From: Eumeta japonica | Lineage: Eukaryota; Arthropoda; Insecta; Lepidoptera; Psychidae | Assembly (NCBI GenBank): GCA_005406025.1 | Contig: BGZK01000186.1 | Location: 496,001 to 560,000, forward strand | Direction: 5' to 3' | Length of the DNA stretch: 64,000 nt | Notes under the pieces: generated by a model | Database searches by the model: none | What the model was told of the DNA's origin: nothing | The model's input: the letters and a program-made list of their open reading frames with translations, nothing else | In this document: positions 1-13,497 of the stretch, one piece after another | Layout: every line of letters starts with the position of its first letter | Numbering within the stretch: position 1 is the stretch's first letter | Made by a program: the position numbers and the translations under genes

Positions 1-47
1 TAGATTAATTCAATGATAATATACTTTAGAGTTTACGTTCCTCTGGG

Positions 48-166
48 ACGATTTTATCGGAATAAAGGTCTAGATCGAGGTCGTGATCGAAATTGAGAAC
101 GAAACTAGAATCGGAATCGAGAGCAAAACCGCGATCGGTCAATATTAAAGATAAAGAAATTGATTC
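48..166 (-). repeat. GATTCC/GATCTC hexamer-array element, copy A
   Basis: On the minus strand the leader GGACATAGAATCAATTTC is followed by TTTAATATTGACCGATC and then a degenerate six-base-periodic array (CTCTCGATTCCGATTCTAG ...). The leader matches the copies at 13583 and 60929. Confidence 0.6.
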
Positions 167-1735
167 TATGTCCAATTGTTTACACGTGTAAAGAGCGGTG
201 AGTAAATGTTAGTTTAATGAATTTTTAGCGCTATAATTACGTCTCGTAAAGTATGAGGTTTTGCCCCCAACCACTCCTGTCCATGTCACAGATGGTCACA
301 CGTAAATTAAAACCGCAGTTTTCACAATTTTCTTTTGTTCAAATACTGTAAATATTGGACAAAACAAAAGGCATACACCTTTTTTCGTTTTCGTATTTCG
401 GATTTGAGATCACAAAGTTTTTGAGCTGCTCCTTGTCGCACATTGCCACATTTCGTTGACCTCCCCCAACGTGTGACGTAATTTATGGATGGCCCCTAAC
501 TATGTCTACTATTAACGGCCCCAACCGCGCGGACATGAAATGCCACCAAGCTCTCAATTAAGATGCCGATCACATCCCGGCCTCGACTCCGACCCCGGTC
601 CTGCTCTCGATGTCAGTCTTTCACCCTCGATTCCGATCGCGCTCTCGCTTTTGATTCCGGCTCCGGTCTCCATTTAGATACATTCCGATTCTACCACCGA
701 TTCCGATTCCATTTTCAATTTTGATCTCGGTATCGCTTCTCATGCCGAAGAGTCACGCTCTTTAATCAAAACAACAAAGATGAAAATTTTGATATCAATA
801 GTTTCGGCGGTTTCGATTTTTAAATTTTAACAACAATAACTTCATTGGTCTTGATTTTCGATATAATATTTTATCCCTTATATCACCCTCTTAAACCTAT
901 TTTCCTAAAATTATGTATCTTTATTTTTCATATGTTATAAGCGATTAAAATATAAACTTTGAAATAAAAACTTCAGAGTTTTCGATTTTTAATATACCAT
1001 TTTATTATGTACTTACTTTAATCTCTTTATTGATAAAAAAAAAATAAAATTCATGTATTTTTTCTTTATTTGTATAAGTAACTAAAATGTCAAGCTGGAC
1101 ATGTTTTGCTTCAACGATTTCGATTTTCCTTAAAACAGTATTTCACCCTTTCCGCCCATCCCCTCAGAGGTTGAAATTTATAATAATGCTTATTGCTGTT
1201 CGCTTACATCTAAAAGGAAGCCGTGTACAAAAATTCGTGTTCCTAATTTCAGTAGTTTCGGCTGTGCGTTAATACATTAGCCAGACAGATTTTCCTTTTA
1301 TACAACGTAATTTTAATTATTTAAGAAACTAGAAAATACTTTGCTCGATATCATCAATAGAATTTATTTTGTATATTTCTGTGATTTCCTTTAGACTAAT
1401 TTTTTGACTTTAAAATTTTGAATACTTGGTCATATATACATAGTAGCAGGAAGCGGTGGCGGCAATATCAAAGTGCGGCGCTCACTGCCGTCGCTCCCTC
1501 GCTGAGTTATCCTGTTCACTCGCGTGTGGATGCGGCATCGCTGTTTTTAAAAACCACGTACGATCTGCGCACGAGCATCGCGGCCGGCGATGGCCGTGAC
1601 CTTAATTTGCCGATTCGCGCTGCCTTGTCTTGTCGGTTTGCTACACTTTCATAATGACGTACCGATATTCATACATCAAATATACGGAAACGGTGCGACC
1701 GCTTGCAATGTGCAATGACAACGTTTCATAAGCAG
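166..1735. other. no gene seen; GC-rich patch at 1460-1650
   Basis: Apart from hexamer-array copy B, this is AT-rich DNA. The patch at 1460-1650 has higher GC, but its ORF has no recognisable domain. Confidence 0.5.
545..740 (+). repeat. GATTCC/GATCTC hexamer-array element, copy B
   Basis: A degenerate array of Y-GATTCC / GATCTC / GGTCTC-like hexamers, for example CCTCGATTCCGATCGCGC and ACCGATTCCGATTCC. No leader is seen. Confidence 0.55.
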
Positions 1736-2040
1736 TGCGTGCTCATCTTGAACGATTCGAAGTAACTATAAATTTGAACACTATGTTCAGTGCGACGCAG
1801 TGTTTCCACGATTTTAGACTATTTAGATCTCCGACTTCCATACATCGAAGCGTAAATATTTTTAATGTTGAACTACAAGAGAACATTTTGAGATTATTTG
1901 AGGAAAATCCCGAAACTAATACCCACCAAGCCGCTACGGTTTTTGATTTAGTCTATTATAACTCAAGCGATTAAAAGTACTTGCGTAAACGTGCTCGATT
2001 GAGCATTCAACAAGGCCAAAGGTATTTTGAATATTTGTAC
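1735..2040 (+). pseudogene. possible transposase helix-turn-helix relic
   Basis: A 79-codon stretch contains RSVNIFNVELQENILRLFEE followed by NPETNTHQAA. This pattern (ENPxTxTRxAA) recalls the N-terminal DNA-binding part of Tc1/mariner-like transposases common in arthropod genomes. A stop follows, then KYLRKRARLSIQQ. No catalytic part is present. Family assignment is from memory and weak. Confidence 0.3.
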
Positions 2041-3904
2041 ACTGTAATATGTTTAAATACTCTGGCAAGCAGTGAAATATTTGTTTTATATTATTAATTT
2101 TAGATTACGCAATATTTGGTACGTTTTAGTTTACGGAACATTACCTTTTAACTTACGTAACTAGGTAGGTATTTCGACAATTAAAATAAGTATTTAAAAA
2201 TGTTATAATCGGTATAAGCATGATTATAACTATTACCTTGCTAATGAGAGCGATTGGCCAGGACCGGTGTCGTTAGCGCATGACGTGGATGACATGTCTT
2301 TATATAAAAATAGGACGAGTTTATATCATTTGTAACTAACGTACATTAAGTTATATTATAAATTTTAATTATTTGATAAAATAATTTAAAAATATTTTTC
2401 CTAGTTGGGATGTTTCGGTTTCACAGTATAATAAAAATTTCGTTGTATGTATGTATGTATATATATATATATTAATTAACAAAAACTCATATTTTCAAAG
2501 TTATGTCCTTTGACCTTTGAAATATTATTGTTCATTAACAATTAGATAATCTTCACATTATAAGCAACAGACAACGGTACAAAAAAAATTGCCAAAATTA
2601 CCGTATCATTATACCCAAACTTTTGGCAAATACGGATCACATCTATCTATACAGATTTACCCAGAAACAACAAAACAATTGAAAGGAATTTTTGTCAAAA
2701 TGAGAAAGGCAAAGGAAAATAAGACCATATGTATAGTCGTGCCTGTCATATTTTTTTTTATTTCAAATCAACACTTAAAATAGTAAAGATAGTATGTTTC
2801 TAAGTTAGATGGCCTTGGCTGAATTTCGTTAGCTTAGAACCAAAAAGTTTTCAGTTTTGACAACACTACAATATTCAGGCACTTTTTGAACACAAAATAT
2901 TGAATAACTATAATGACGATTTTACTTGCCTGTCATTAGGTAATTTTATTTCACAAAATACACAGCAATCCGATTCATATCAAGAATGATAGGCTATTGA
3001 TTCGCAATCGTTAAATTATTTACGTTTTATAATTAAAAATAGATTTCGATCGAGTTTTCCATACCCCTTCATGAAGTTATTAATTTAGACTGGTACCTAT
3101 ATATAGTGTTTTATCTATGGGATTTATGCAAACATTGATTTAGACCTGACTTGACTGAAATCTTTATTTAATACAAAGCATTCGTTATTTTTTATAACAT
3201 TGTAATACTTAATATATATTTTTTTCTTTTATACGATATATTTTGTATTAATATTATTCTGTGCAAATTGTTTTATTCGATATAATATGTTTTAATCTAA
3301 TAAATATTATTGTGCTCTATATCTGTTTATTAATAATAAATCTTTTACTTTTTCATTGCGCGATAGACAAAAAGCAATGTTGAATTTTATATAGTTGACA
3401 CCATATTAATTTTTTGTAGTGATAAAATATTAAACTTTTTTGTGAGAGTATTAGACACGTAAATACTTTATCTACTTTATATATTCTTAACAAAATAAAA
3501 ATAATATTTGCCGGTGGAACTGTGACTAAATTAAGAAATGAATGTCACAGTAATTCAAACGAGATATATTAAATTCAATATTATCGTGATTTGCTTGCGC
3601 TCTTAAATTTGTATTTTGCTGTATAAATATACATTTTTTTTTGTTCGTTACGTCGAGGCAGAGGCCGAGATGCGTGCCTCAGTTAAATTAGCTCTAAGGT
3701 CTGTCTCGGTAATCATATGGAGTTGTTAATTCATATTTTATTTGTAACATTATCGACAATAATTTGCTTGTAGAATAACTTCATAAGGTAGTATTAGTTC
3801 AATAATATTATTAGTACTGAAAAGTTAGTAGTACCTTTTATTTTTTTAAATGATAATGTTTTGGGACAATATGTAAAGACTTTTACATTATATATACATA
3901 TATA
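2041..3904. other. AT-rich DNA, nothing recognised
   Basis: No convincing ORF or structured repeat. A short TATG/TA run is at about 2445-2472. Confidence 0.6.
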
Positions 3905-4077
3905 AAACCGCAAAGAGTGAGTGAGATGATCATCAAAAAGGTTCTGCAATATAATTTTGTTTTCACATGTAAATCACAATTTGGTATTTTGAAAATACCA
4001 AATTGTGATTTACATATGAAAACAAAATTATATTGCAGAACCTTTTTGATGATCATCTCACACTCTGCGGTTTTTCT
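3905..4077. repeat. near-perfect inverted repeat (long hairpin), about 85-bp arms
   Basis: Arms 3905-3990 and 3992-4077 are complementary with one mismatch (ACATGT/ATATGT) until the outer 20 bases, where a 4-base gap occurs. The loop is a single G. The short ORFs over it read through the palindrome and are not genes. It is probably a MITE or foldback remnant. Confidence 0.9.
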
Positions 4078-6155
4078 TGTCCTAAAAAATATAAGACTCG
4101 TTTAATATTGTTCGTTGATGATTTTCATTTATCACATCGGATTTGTTGCAGTCATACTCACGCTAACAACTCTAATCGTATGCACTTATATAAAATTATT
4201 ATTTATGAATTCCCTTAACGGTCAGAAAGGCTACCGCTGCCCTTTGATCGGCCGACTTATTTTTAACGCCGCCATGTTGCTTTTAATTTTTTCTCCATTT
4301 TCGGGCACAATTTTTAATGCAATGCCCGTGTCCGCGTCATGCGCTATCTCAGATCTGTCAGCTCGGTGAAATTTAGGGAATTTTACTCTACTTGTTCTTT
4401 TGTAAAGCGAAATCTTTTTGTTCATCATAAAACTGTTCATAGAGTTCATTGGGGACGGCGACGGCTCGCGCGCCGCATGAGCATACGGGGTTCGTTTTCA
4501 AGCCAACATAATCCACTTGCGGATACAAAACCATTTAGACTTATTCTATTTTTGATTTGAGTTTTAATCAAATTCCGGTTCCGGTCGAGAAGCACCACAG
4601 TTTAGAAATTAATTTTCCCATGTCTGCTATGGTCTACTTCGTCCAGAAATCCAAATTCATGTCCGGGTCTGTCGATACTTCTATGGTTCTGCACGAGTCC
4701 ATCGTCATAAAGCGTGCAGGGAGCTGATGCACATTCCTTACATGTGTGTAGTCGCCCCGTATGCCGCTTTCGTTTTCATAATACATTACGGAGAAACAAA
4801 TATTATGGAGGCCTTTTATTTAATATGTTGGTACAATCTTTAATGTATCTTCAATACTTTACCCTCAATTACTTTTTTTGGTACAAATTGCGGCGAATAT
4901 GTTATTCTTTTGCGAAATTAAAGCCAAGCTGTAATACTGATCAAATTAAATGTACAATGAAGTAAAATACCTAACAATGTTATCAAGTATTGAATCATCT
5001 GAAGACGATATATAAGGATCCGTGTTTGATGGCCCCACCATCACTACCTTTCCTTTAGTCTCATTTACGCATAGATTATCGAGTCGCCTGCCTCACATCG
5101 TTCTCAGGCGTCATCACTTTTGTCATCCACATCTCCACACACATTTCGAGTATCGAAACGGAAGGAGGCGTTAGGGTGACGAACCTTGTTACCATAAACG
5201 AGCCTAGATTTCCCGATTCCCCAGTACGGAAACCAAGCATAAAGATTATACCATTTCGAGATAATAATTTTTATATTTTCGCAATTGTGAGATTTTGAAA
5301 ATTTTGGAGGAAGTAGGAGGGATAGGGGGTAGGAAGATAGAAGATCGGAGTGATATTGAGGTTTTGGAGTGGGAAGAAGAAGGTAGAAGAATACTACTAT
5401 CCTCGGAAAGAGTAGTTACTAGGACAGACAGCCGCTCGAGGATTCCGGGTTCGCCTGCCCGTGGGCCTTTGCGTAAAGGCGGACAGTATTCAGGTCGCCT
5501 CTAGAGAGGCGTCTACCTGAACAATATTCAGGTAGACGCCTCTCTAGAGATTTCTCTCTAGAAGACTGTACGAAAAAACTCGATTTAGAGAATATACAAA
5601 GCTAGCCGACCCCATTAAGGACACATGCTATTAACACCCTATCTCGAATTTAGAAGTTAATTTTGGAGGAAAATTTTATTAGCAATTAAAAAAAAAGTCA
5701 TTGTGACATTTCAAATGAATGTATTTGTTATAAGAAAATGAGTATATATATGTACATGTTTGATTTCAAAATTTAGAATTTAATAGACAACATATTCAAC
5801 ATTATAATATTGTACAATACATATTTTTCCTAAATATAATAAACAACTTGGTGTCGTTTAAAAGAAACATAGCAAGTAATGCGATGATTTATGATATAGC
5901 ACCCTCGCTAGCCGAACACGATTTGCAATTGACCGGTTTCATTTTTATTCCGCATTCGGCACGAACCGTATACTTAAATACGGAACCCTAAAGGACCCTT
6001 AAATCCGTCCCCAAAGTTGCAGTCTCAGCCGCAAATCTCAAAACGGTGATTTCGACAACAAACAAGGGCCGTGCAGTGGGGGCGCGTGTGAAACCCGACA
6101 CCGGTCGCTCCATTAGCGACGGGAAAGGCGTTGCACTTGCTGCTGCCTGTTTTTA
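4078..6155. other. no gene seen; mixed repeats
   Basis: Small ORFs lack domains. A purine-rich tract (5295-5400) runs into the palindromic GC-richer block at 5400-5560. Confidence 0.5.
5499..5549. repeat. perfect 23-bp inverted repeat with 5-nt loop
   Basis: CTCTAGAGAGGCGTCTACCT at 5499 is mirrored by AGGTAGACGCCTCTCTAGAG ending at 5549, with loop CAATA. It sits in a GC-richer block (5400-5560) that contains further copies of CTCTAGAG. Confidence 0.9.
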
Positions 6156-6193
6156 ATGTATGACAGTGTATTGTGTTTTATGGAAGATCCATT

Positions 6194-6545
6194 TTATATC
6201 GAACGGCCCTCTATGTATGTCAGAGAAAGACCGCAGATTTCCACACGATGCTTATTTTTGAATGATATGTCTTTCGTTTCACTGATAGCCATCAACAGTT
6301 CCATACAAGTTCGTCGGTTTCGGGTGCATAAAGTTTGACCTTTTTTTATTATGCCACCAATTTGGTCTGCATAGGATTTTTTTAAGACGACCCTTTCCGA
6401 CCTTTTCACCACACACATTTGCTGTATAGATTTGTTTTGTCAGTCTACCGTCATTCATCCTACGCAGATGGCCAACTTACCGCAACACATCTTTCTCTAC
6501 TCTGTCCACTACATCTTCAATAAAACCACACTGCTTTATGACATC
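6194..6545 (-). pseudogene. LINE ORF2 C-terminal remnant
   Basis: On the minus strand the reading passes through VGHLRRMNDGRLTKQIY, ANVCGEKVGKGRLKK, then after a frameshift in an A-run SYADQIGGIIKKG and RNRRTCMELLMAISE. This G-H-x-x-R-M / GKGR / DQI / NRR pattern is the familiar C-terminal part of reverse-transcriptase ORFs in insect LINEs. Only the end remains, with a frameshift, so it is a dead fragment. The + strand ORF at 6156-6338 is a shadow. Confidence 0.6.
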
Positions 6546-8636
6546 GCTTTTTATATTGTAAAATACAATATGGCCATATTGATTCTTTAATAATATACGC
6601 CGAAGGAATTTTCATGTATTTTGGAATAAAGATGGATTTTCCTTAAGAAGATTTAAAAGTAGTTACCTATACATGTAATAAAATAATAGATAGAAAATAT
6701 GGATAAAATTAATAAAGATACAAAGGATATTTGAGAAAAATTAATTTCAAACAATGACAAAATATACCTCAATGGTTTTTAGAATTTTTGTCTGTTTTTG
6801 CATTTGCTCGAACTCCGTAAAAACTACTGAATAGAGTTTAAGGAAAATACTTGGTATGGTAATAGCTTATACCCGGGGTAATATGTGGGAGAGTTTTAAT
6901 TCTTCTTCGCTGGTATTTGAGATCGCGGTAGTCCCGGCGTCGTCATTCGATATATCAGATGTAATCCATTCTGTGTCCACGCGGGCTGAGCTGCGGGCAA
7001 AGGCTACTCTTATCGTGTACTGTTAAGCATTTGTAATATGTAAAGTATTAGATGTATATTGTAAGGTACGTTAATCTTTTTAATTTCACTTCGTCTATAA
7101 GAACATTTTTCCGTGCCGCAAGATATACGATTACATTTTGTAGAATTTTTCGATAGTATCGTTCGAGTATTCTGAAGGAGAGGTACTTAAATGACGAATA
7201 ATTTGCGGTATGCCTACACATTTTTATAGATTAAATTAATCTTTGATTTCCTTTCATAATGTCTAACACTTATAAAAATACAATTGTCTTACATTTATGC
7301 ATTTTCAACTAGTATTTATAAACGGATATGTACTATTGACTTATGCAAAGATCATCACGACTTGTCAGTAAACTTTGATCTAAATTCGTTTTGCTGTAGA
7401 TATTTTTCGTTTTACATTACATTAAATTATTATATTAAACTAATTATTATAATTAATATCCCGCTTTAATTTACACGTATATTATAATTACAAATATTTA
7501 ATAGGTATAAAATAACCGTTAAGAGAAATGGTTTTACCGCACAAAAGATTGTCGATTAGGTATGTTCGAGCGTAACTTAATTTAAACTTAACACATGCGA
7601 TCGCTTTAGCGAAACTTAGAAATAATTCCATTTAAGTGAACCTTAGACAGTATATAATGCTCTATGAACAAATATAAGGGATAGCTAAAGCTATAAAAAC
7701 CTCTCAATGATGTGTTTTATTTGTCCAAACCCTTTATGGTATAAATAAACATTTTAACAGGGATCAATAAAAAAGGTATACGGTAAAAATGACGTAGATT
7801 TTTTTAAAGAAATATAGATAGCTAATCGCAAAATTAAATAAATTTTATACAGATTTATTTAATTTGCCCGTAATCCATTCTTTAAGTTATACGTTTTAGT
7901 ACATCGACCAAAAATATAATTTTCTTATGATGAAAAAGTTTTTCAAGCGACCTTTTTTTCAGATATGCCTGCTTCTTTGAATGAATCTAGATGACAATTT
8001 AACAAATTAAAATAACTTGTCATTAATTCTGTTATTGACTCTAATAAAGTTTAAAATAAACTCTCAGCAGCTCTTTCCGAAGCCGTGCGAAATAGTGCAC
8101 TTGCATCGTTTATTTATGCAATGAGATTTGCAAGGTTCGCCGCCCGCCCTCGGCCGCCCGCCCCTCGAATTAAACCAACTCGACACTTTAAGTTTCCCCC
8201 GAGGCTGTTTGAATTATTTATTATATTTAAATTGTTCGTTCGTCCTGAACTTAAAAATGGAAAATAATCTCTAATAAAAAATCAGGTGAGTGCAGAAACA
8301 ATAGTTTCGCATAGATGTGCATATATTGACATCACATTAAAACGAACTGTGGTCGTCCCGATAGATACTCAACGTCGGTTTCTTCTAAAGCGTTGTCCAA
8401 TAATTATGTGAATTCAATAAGGGGGAAGCAAATCTCACTAAATTTTATCTAAAGGAAGGATTTTAAGATGGGATCGATGGAAAATTTTAAAGTCACAAAA
8501 TACACTTACTGCGAAAGTGATACGTATTTTTTAAAACTGGCTTCTTAGAAACTGTAAAATAAAAAAAGTATATTTAAATTTTAAGGACCTAACTCTTCGC
8601 TAGCCTTATTTATGTACATTGCATTCACGTGTCATT
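6546..8636. other. AT-rich DNA with a GC patch at 8085-8180
   Basis: Nothing coding recognised. The patch (GCCGCCCGCCCTCGGCCGCC) is an isolated GC-rich spot. Confidence 0.5.
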
Positions 8637-9480
8637 GGTTTTCACAAATTGGCGTCAAAGAGAAAATTGTTTGTCTACCGTTAACGCGAATTTAATGCGA
8701 AAAAATTTTCGTGCAATGATTTTCTATGACCTTCGTTGCCATTTGAACCAACAAAAAAGTTGTAACAGACTTCGACTAGCCTTTCATGGTGAATCTCCAT
8801 CCCTTCCCACGGATTATAACTGGTTTAACGAGTTCAAACGCTGTCGCATCATCTAACTGATGATCTGCATGAGGGTGTACGGCGACGACGACTGAAGACA
8901 CGATCCGTGCTGTGCGGCTCATGAAAGAGACTGCCAAAGGAGTGACCTCTACCGGCAGATTCAGACCAGCTTAATGTTGTTGTTGCATCGGTATGAGTCA
9001 AGTGCACAAAATCATGAACATTTAACGGACAGGATACCTCGTAATTTGAGCAAAGCTCCAAACTCCGTCGTACTAATCGTTGCCGCGAAATGATGCAAAG
9101 ATTTGCCGTCGGTGGCTGAAATACCGTATACAACATAGAAATAAGTGACGAAACCCGGTGTACTGTTACGATCCCGAAACCAAAAGAGTCTGCTCGGTGG
9201 GTGTTTCCTATCGAGGAGTTGCCTACTAAATAAAGTAAAACGAGGTCGAAGCGTCGGAAAAAAGGATAGTGGCCATTTATTCGGAAGGACAGGTCGTTAA
9301 GCAGCAATTGTTTTAGAAGATAAAAAGCAGTCACTACAGACTGGTACACTAACGACTGTTTGCCTCTTGTTTTGGAAAAAGATTGGAAAAGCGACCTCGC
9401 ATTAGAATTCTCCTTAATCATGACAGCGCATCACTACGTACCATCAGACAAACACTTAACAATTTGTCAGATACTCAGAA
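8637..9480 (+). mobile_element. mariner-like transposase relic, copy 4 (another subfamily)
   Basis: The + strand gives pieces of a mariner-type transposase: RKNFRAMIFYDLRCHLNQQ and YNWFNEFKR (DNA-binding part), then RSVGKKDSGHLFGRTGR and RIRILLNHDSASLRTIRQT (around the second catalytic Asp). Stops and frame changes interrupt it. The 190-codon minus-strand ORF at 8849-9421, the longest ORF in the window, is antisense to this relic and has no recognisable domain. The element's ends were not identified. The sequence differs clearly from copies 1-3. Confidence 0.75.
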
Positions 9481-10873
9481 TATGTATGAGATGTATGAGA
9501 ATGTCAGAATCTCAACAGATACTATTTTGAAAGACAATAATAATAAAGACAGCTTGCTAATTTGTTCAGACTTTTTTTGTAAGAACTTTTAATTTAACCC
9601 ATGTTTTAATTATAACATTTTGAATACTAAAATATCTATTCAGTCAAATTGGTGAAATTTAAAAATTTTTAAAAGAAATATACTTAATAGAAATGCTTTA
9701 ATTGCATTATGGTGCATCATATATAACGTCTCCAACACTTTGTCCTGCATCCAACCTAAACGTGCGTTAGCACTGAATAAATGCGTAATAGACATCTTAA
9801 CGAGATGTGTACAAAAACTATTCGCTTCAAGTAAACACAATATCTCTTTCATTATTAAAGTTAATCCCCGTATAATATTTTATTTTTAACTATTTAAAAT
9901 ATGTAAAAGTATGACTACAAACTACACACAATATTTTTACGCGAATACAAAAAAAAATAAACATGAAATACAGGCGGGCCGATGCGACGAAACTGTAAAA
10001 GATCCCCAAGCGGCGGCACAGCCCCAAAAAGCGTAAACATTATTTCGAACGCGTATCGCTTAAGGCGCAGATAGCTAATTGCAAAGTCAACAGTAGGGCG
10101 TCGGCCGGCCGACTGATTGATTGTTTTATAAAGTGTTTGTGTTTTTTGCCGCTGGAGTGCACTCCGGAGTCGTGTTTTGTTAGCGGCCCTCTAGAGGCGG
10201 TAGTGCCGTTGGAGGTAGTGGCGACATTGTCAGTAAGAAAACTAACAGCAACTAATAAAGTATCAGCCGATTTCATCAAACGTGTAAGGAATATAATTAT
10301 TTTTCTCTCCCTATTTATAGTTCTTTTATACTGAAAATGTAAACATTATTAATATAGTTGACAGTAAATAATGTATAAATTTATTAAATTTTAAACGAGC
10401 TATGTTTTGAATCGCTGATTCGACAGAAAGGTAATAATGGATACTGAAGTCGAACATTAGTAATGCCGTAGTTAAATAGGTCCATGAGGCTTTATGATCG
10501 AATTCATGGAATATTCACTTTTATACAAGTTATTTTGTAAGAAAAAGATTGCAACGAGTTTTTAATGATTCACTATCTTATTTTCGTCGTTTTTAATGAT
10601 TCACTATTAATTTTATCGATCTTAATTTTATATCGACTCGTTTTCATATCTAGTCTAAATGGAAATTTTGTAAACATAAGAATTTGCTCATTAATTTTCA
10701 ATTTAAACAAGAAATCAACTTGCCAGTTGTCTCGTATTTATCTGTTTTTAGATATGATAATTATTTAAATATTGTTAATTCTAGATTATTATTCGGAGCA
10801 AAGTAGAACTAATGTTTTATACTAATATTATATATAATGTTTTATAAATACTACTCCCAATACATATTTTTAT
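9481..10873. other. no gene seen apart from the palindrome block
   Basis: AT-rich. A short tandem TTTTTAATGATTCACTAT occurs at about 10559 and 10590. Confidence 0.5.
10100..10200. repeat. cluster of GC-rich palindromes
   Basis: Three perfect palindromes lie within 98 bp: GTCGGCCGGCCGAC (10100-10113), GGAGTGCACTCC (10154-10165) and CCTCTAGAGG (10188-10197), in a GC-rich block of about 9,970-10,270. ORFs on both strands here show no known domain. Confidence 0.7.
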
Positions 10874-11440
10874 GATTCCGTAGCCAAAATGGCAAAAACG
10901 GAACTTTTATTTTTTTATCTTGTCCGTCCGTCTGACCGTCGATTCACATGTTACAGGCATTTTACTCAAAAAATACAAGATGTATATTAATAAAATTTAA
11001 AGTATAGATGTCATGTGTAAGACGCTTGTATAGTTTGGTAGTTGAATAGCAAAAAATAAATATTTCCATGGGGGCACTCCATACATGTAACAGACGCTGA
11101 AAAAAAAAATTCAGTAAACATCAACGTGTGGCACATATTTCAACAGTTTTTTTTTAAAACACTAAATTTTTCAAGTTTTTTTTTTTGTTAAGAGAATATA
11201 TAATCGGAAATCATCACTCTCAAAATAGCATAAATTATCCCCCTTTTTTCATTTAAACCGTATGTCCTAAAATATGAAATATATACAAAAGTAATACTTA
11301 ATAAACACTTTCAACGAAAATTATTTTCTACATGAGATACAACTTTTTTGAGTTACTGCCGAAAAACTGCTCTTGTCCACAAAAGGACGTATGTCATGAA
11401 GATACACCCTTTTGCTGGTGCATTTTTTCACATCGTATTT
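10874..11440 (+). repeat. dispersed repeat, family 'GATTCCGTAGCCAAAATGG', copy 1
   Basis: It begins GATTCCGTAGCCAAAATGGC, AAAAACGGAAC, GTCCGTCCGTCTGACCG and continues through GGGGGCACTCCATACATG to GCCGAAAAACTGCTCTTGTCC. It aligns over its length with the inverse of 30235-30778. Confidence 0.7.
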
Positions 11441-13497
11441 TCACGTTTTGAGATTGTATTAAATGTTTTAATTGTGTCTTAATGCACTTAAAATTTTATA
11501 CATAATTATGTATTTTGGTGAATATATTAAAATAGAAATGCCTTTCAATAAAGTCATTACTAAATGATTTTACTGTAAGCAATAAAATATGCTCAATATA
11601 AACTTCGTATGAAAGATTTTCTATGCATTATTTATCAAGAGCTATTATTTACCCCTTTAAACTGAAAAAGGAATATTGGTGTACACATAACTATTGAAAA
11701 TTTCACAAGTATTATGGCACTAGTAGTAGTGCCATCTATTCAATAATACCGGCATTGATCACTACTAAGTGACACTGCAGTCGCTTTGCAATAAAGATAT
11801 GTGTATTAAAGCTTTTAAAATAGAAGAGTTTGAGTTTATAATTGACACCCTTGTAATTTCAACAGTTCTTGGTTTTGTCGTAGCCATCTGGTAATCCTAA
11901 TACAAAATTAAGTCAGTACAAATATGATACACATAAGCTTAATAATAACACAAGACGATATGCATTATACAGGTGCTCCTTTGTAATGTCAAAGGAGTTT
12001 ATAAAAAAATATAGACTGCATAAAAATTATGTCTAAAAACTAGTTTTTGGAGATTTTCATGAAGATTTTCTTTATGACAGTCGCTTAGATATATTTATGC
12101 AGATTGTTAGACACACATCATTAGTGCAACCGTGCGTTTCCATGCGAGGAGGTACACATCTTGATAATATGTTTGGTAATCTTGCCTTTGAAGCTGGATT
12201 TTATTACTTTTTATTTAGCTATCACCGACCCATTAGGATACGCTTTCGAGACGTACGATAGTAGGCGTATAATAATTATTCAAATTTTAAACCGCTGCCA
12301 TTAATACCCACACAAATAAATATAAATTAACTAACGTAACGTGGTCCGACACGCACTTGATCGCTTTTCTTTCGTCTGTTCCTTTCCCTTAGTGTGGAAT
12401 GTTGTTGGAGAGGCCTTTAAAAAATATTGCAGTTTGTAGGCTATTTTTCTATATAGTTATCCGTTTGCATAATATTCAACTTAAAGTAGTAACTTTTATT
12501 AAAAGTAAGCGTCCTCCTTTTCTTAACTTGAAAAATGTGAAAAAGATGATGGTAGTATTATACCGGATTTAAAAGTAAAATCATGATGGTTATGCCAGTA
12601 CTTAGTTTAAGGGTAATTAATAGTCGACGTACCTAGTCATTTCTTTAGTTACAGGCGACTAAAGGGCTTATACGTACTCAGTGCGAGAAACTGAAAAAAA
12701 GTCTAAACAGTAGTTTTTTTATCTGTAGTGCATTTTTTGGTGTAGTAACGACTACGGAATCCTACACTGAACATGGTTTGAGGTGCTTTTGATCGGATTA
12801 TTAATATAAGAAATATATAATAGGGACACTGGTTTGTTGAAATTAATAAATTGAAACGTCAAACTATATCAATTTACCTATAAAATTTGTTGTCTTCTAT
12901 TGATTATAAAACACCTTTAGATGACGTCAAAAGTATAACTTTTAAATCACGACTATGAATATTTTGAAGTTGAGTGTTATTTCTATTTTATAAAAAACTT
13001 ACATCAAAATTTAAATAACCCATATTGCTCGGCTTTTATTCGCATTGAAATTGTTACTTATTTTGTTATTTACCACGCAGTGGTGGCGTTTGGCGTTTTG
13101 TTATGATACAATAAATTATACTTATGTAAAAATGTTTAATTATCTAATAAACAATCAAAATTTATATGGCGTAGTAGTTAATTACAAAACAGGAGAGTTC
13201 AAGGAAAAGTGCATATCTGTATCCAGTAGATGGACAGCGAATACCAATAGATGGACGGCAGATTTTCTTATACTTTTCTCAATTTCATTAGTTATTTTTC
13301 ATATTTATATATAGCATTGTAAATGAAACACCAACATAATTGTATTATTGATATACCTTATTCTTTCATTTACTTTTATTAATAATTACAAATATACAAT
13401 AGTTTAACGGTTATCTATCACATGCTTGTTAAGTGGTGGTGCCCTTGGAGCAAAACTTTCTGATGTCGAATGAAAGTACATATTTTTTTATAGTTAC
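11441..13497. other. AT-rich DNA, nothing recognised
   Basis: The ORF at 13045-13314 (89 codons) starts with a hydrophobic stretch but has no familiar domain and no coding-like composition. Confidence 0.5.

Noticed and set aside
8849..9421. 190-codon minus-strand ORF, the longest in the window
   Set aside because: It is antisense to a mariner-like transposase relic whose motifs read on the + strand, and it has no domain of its own.
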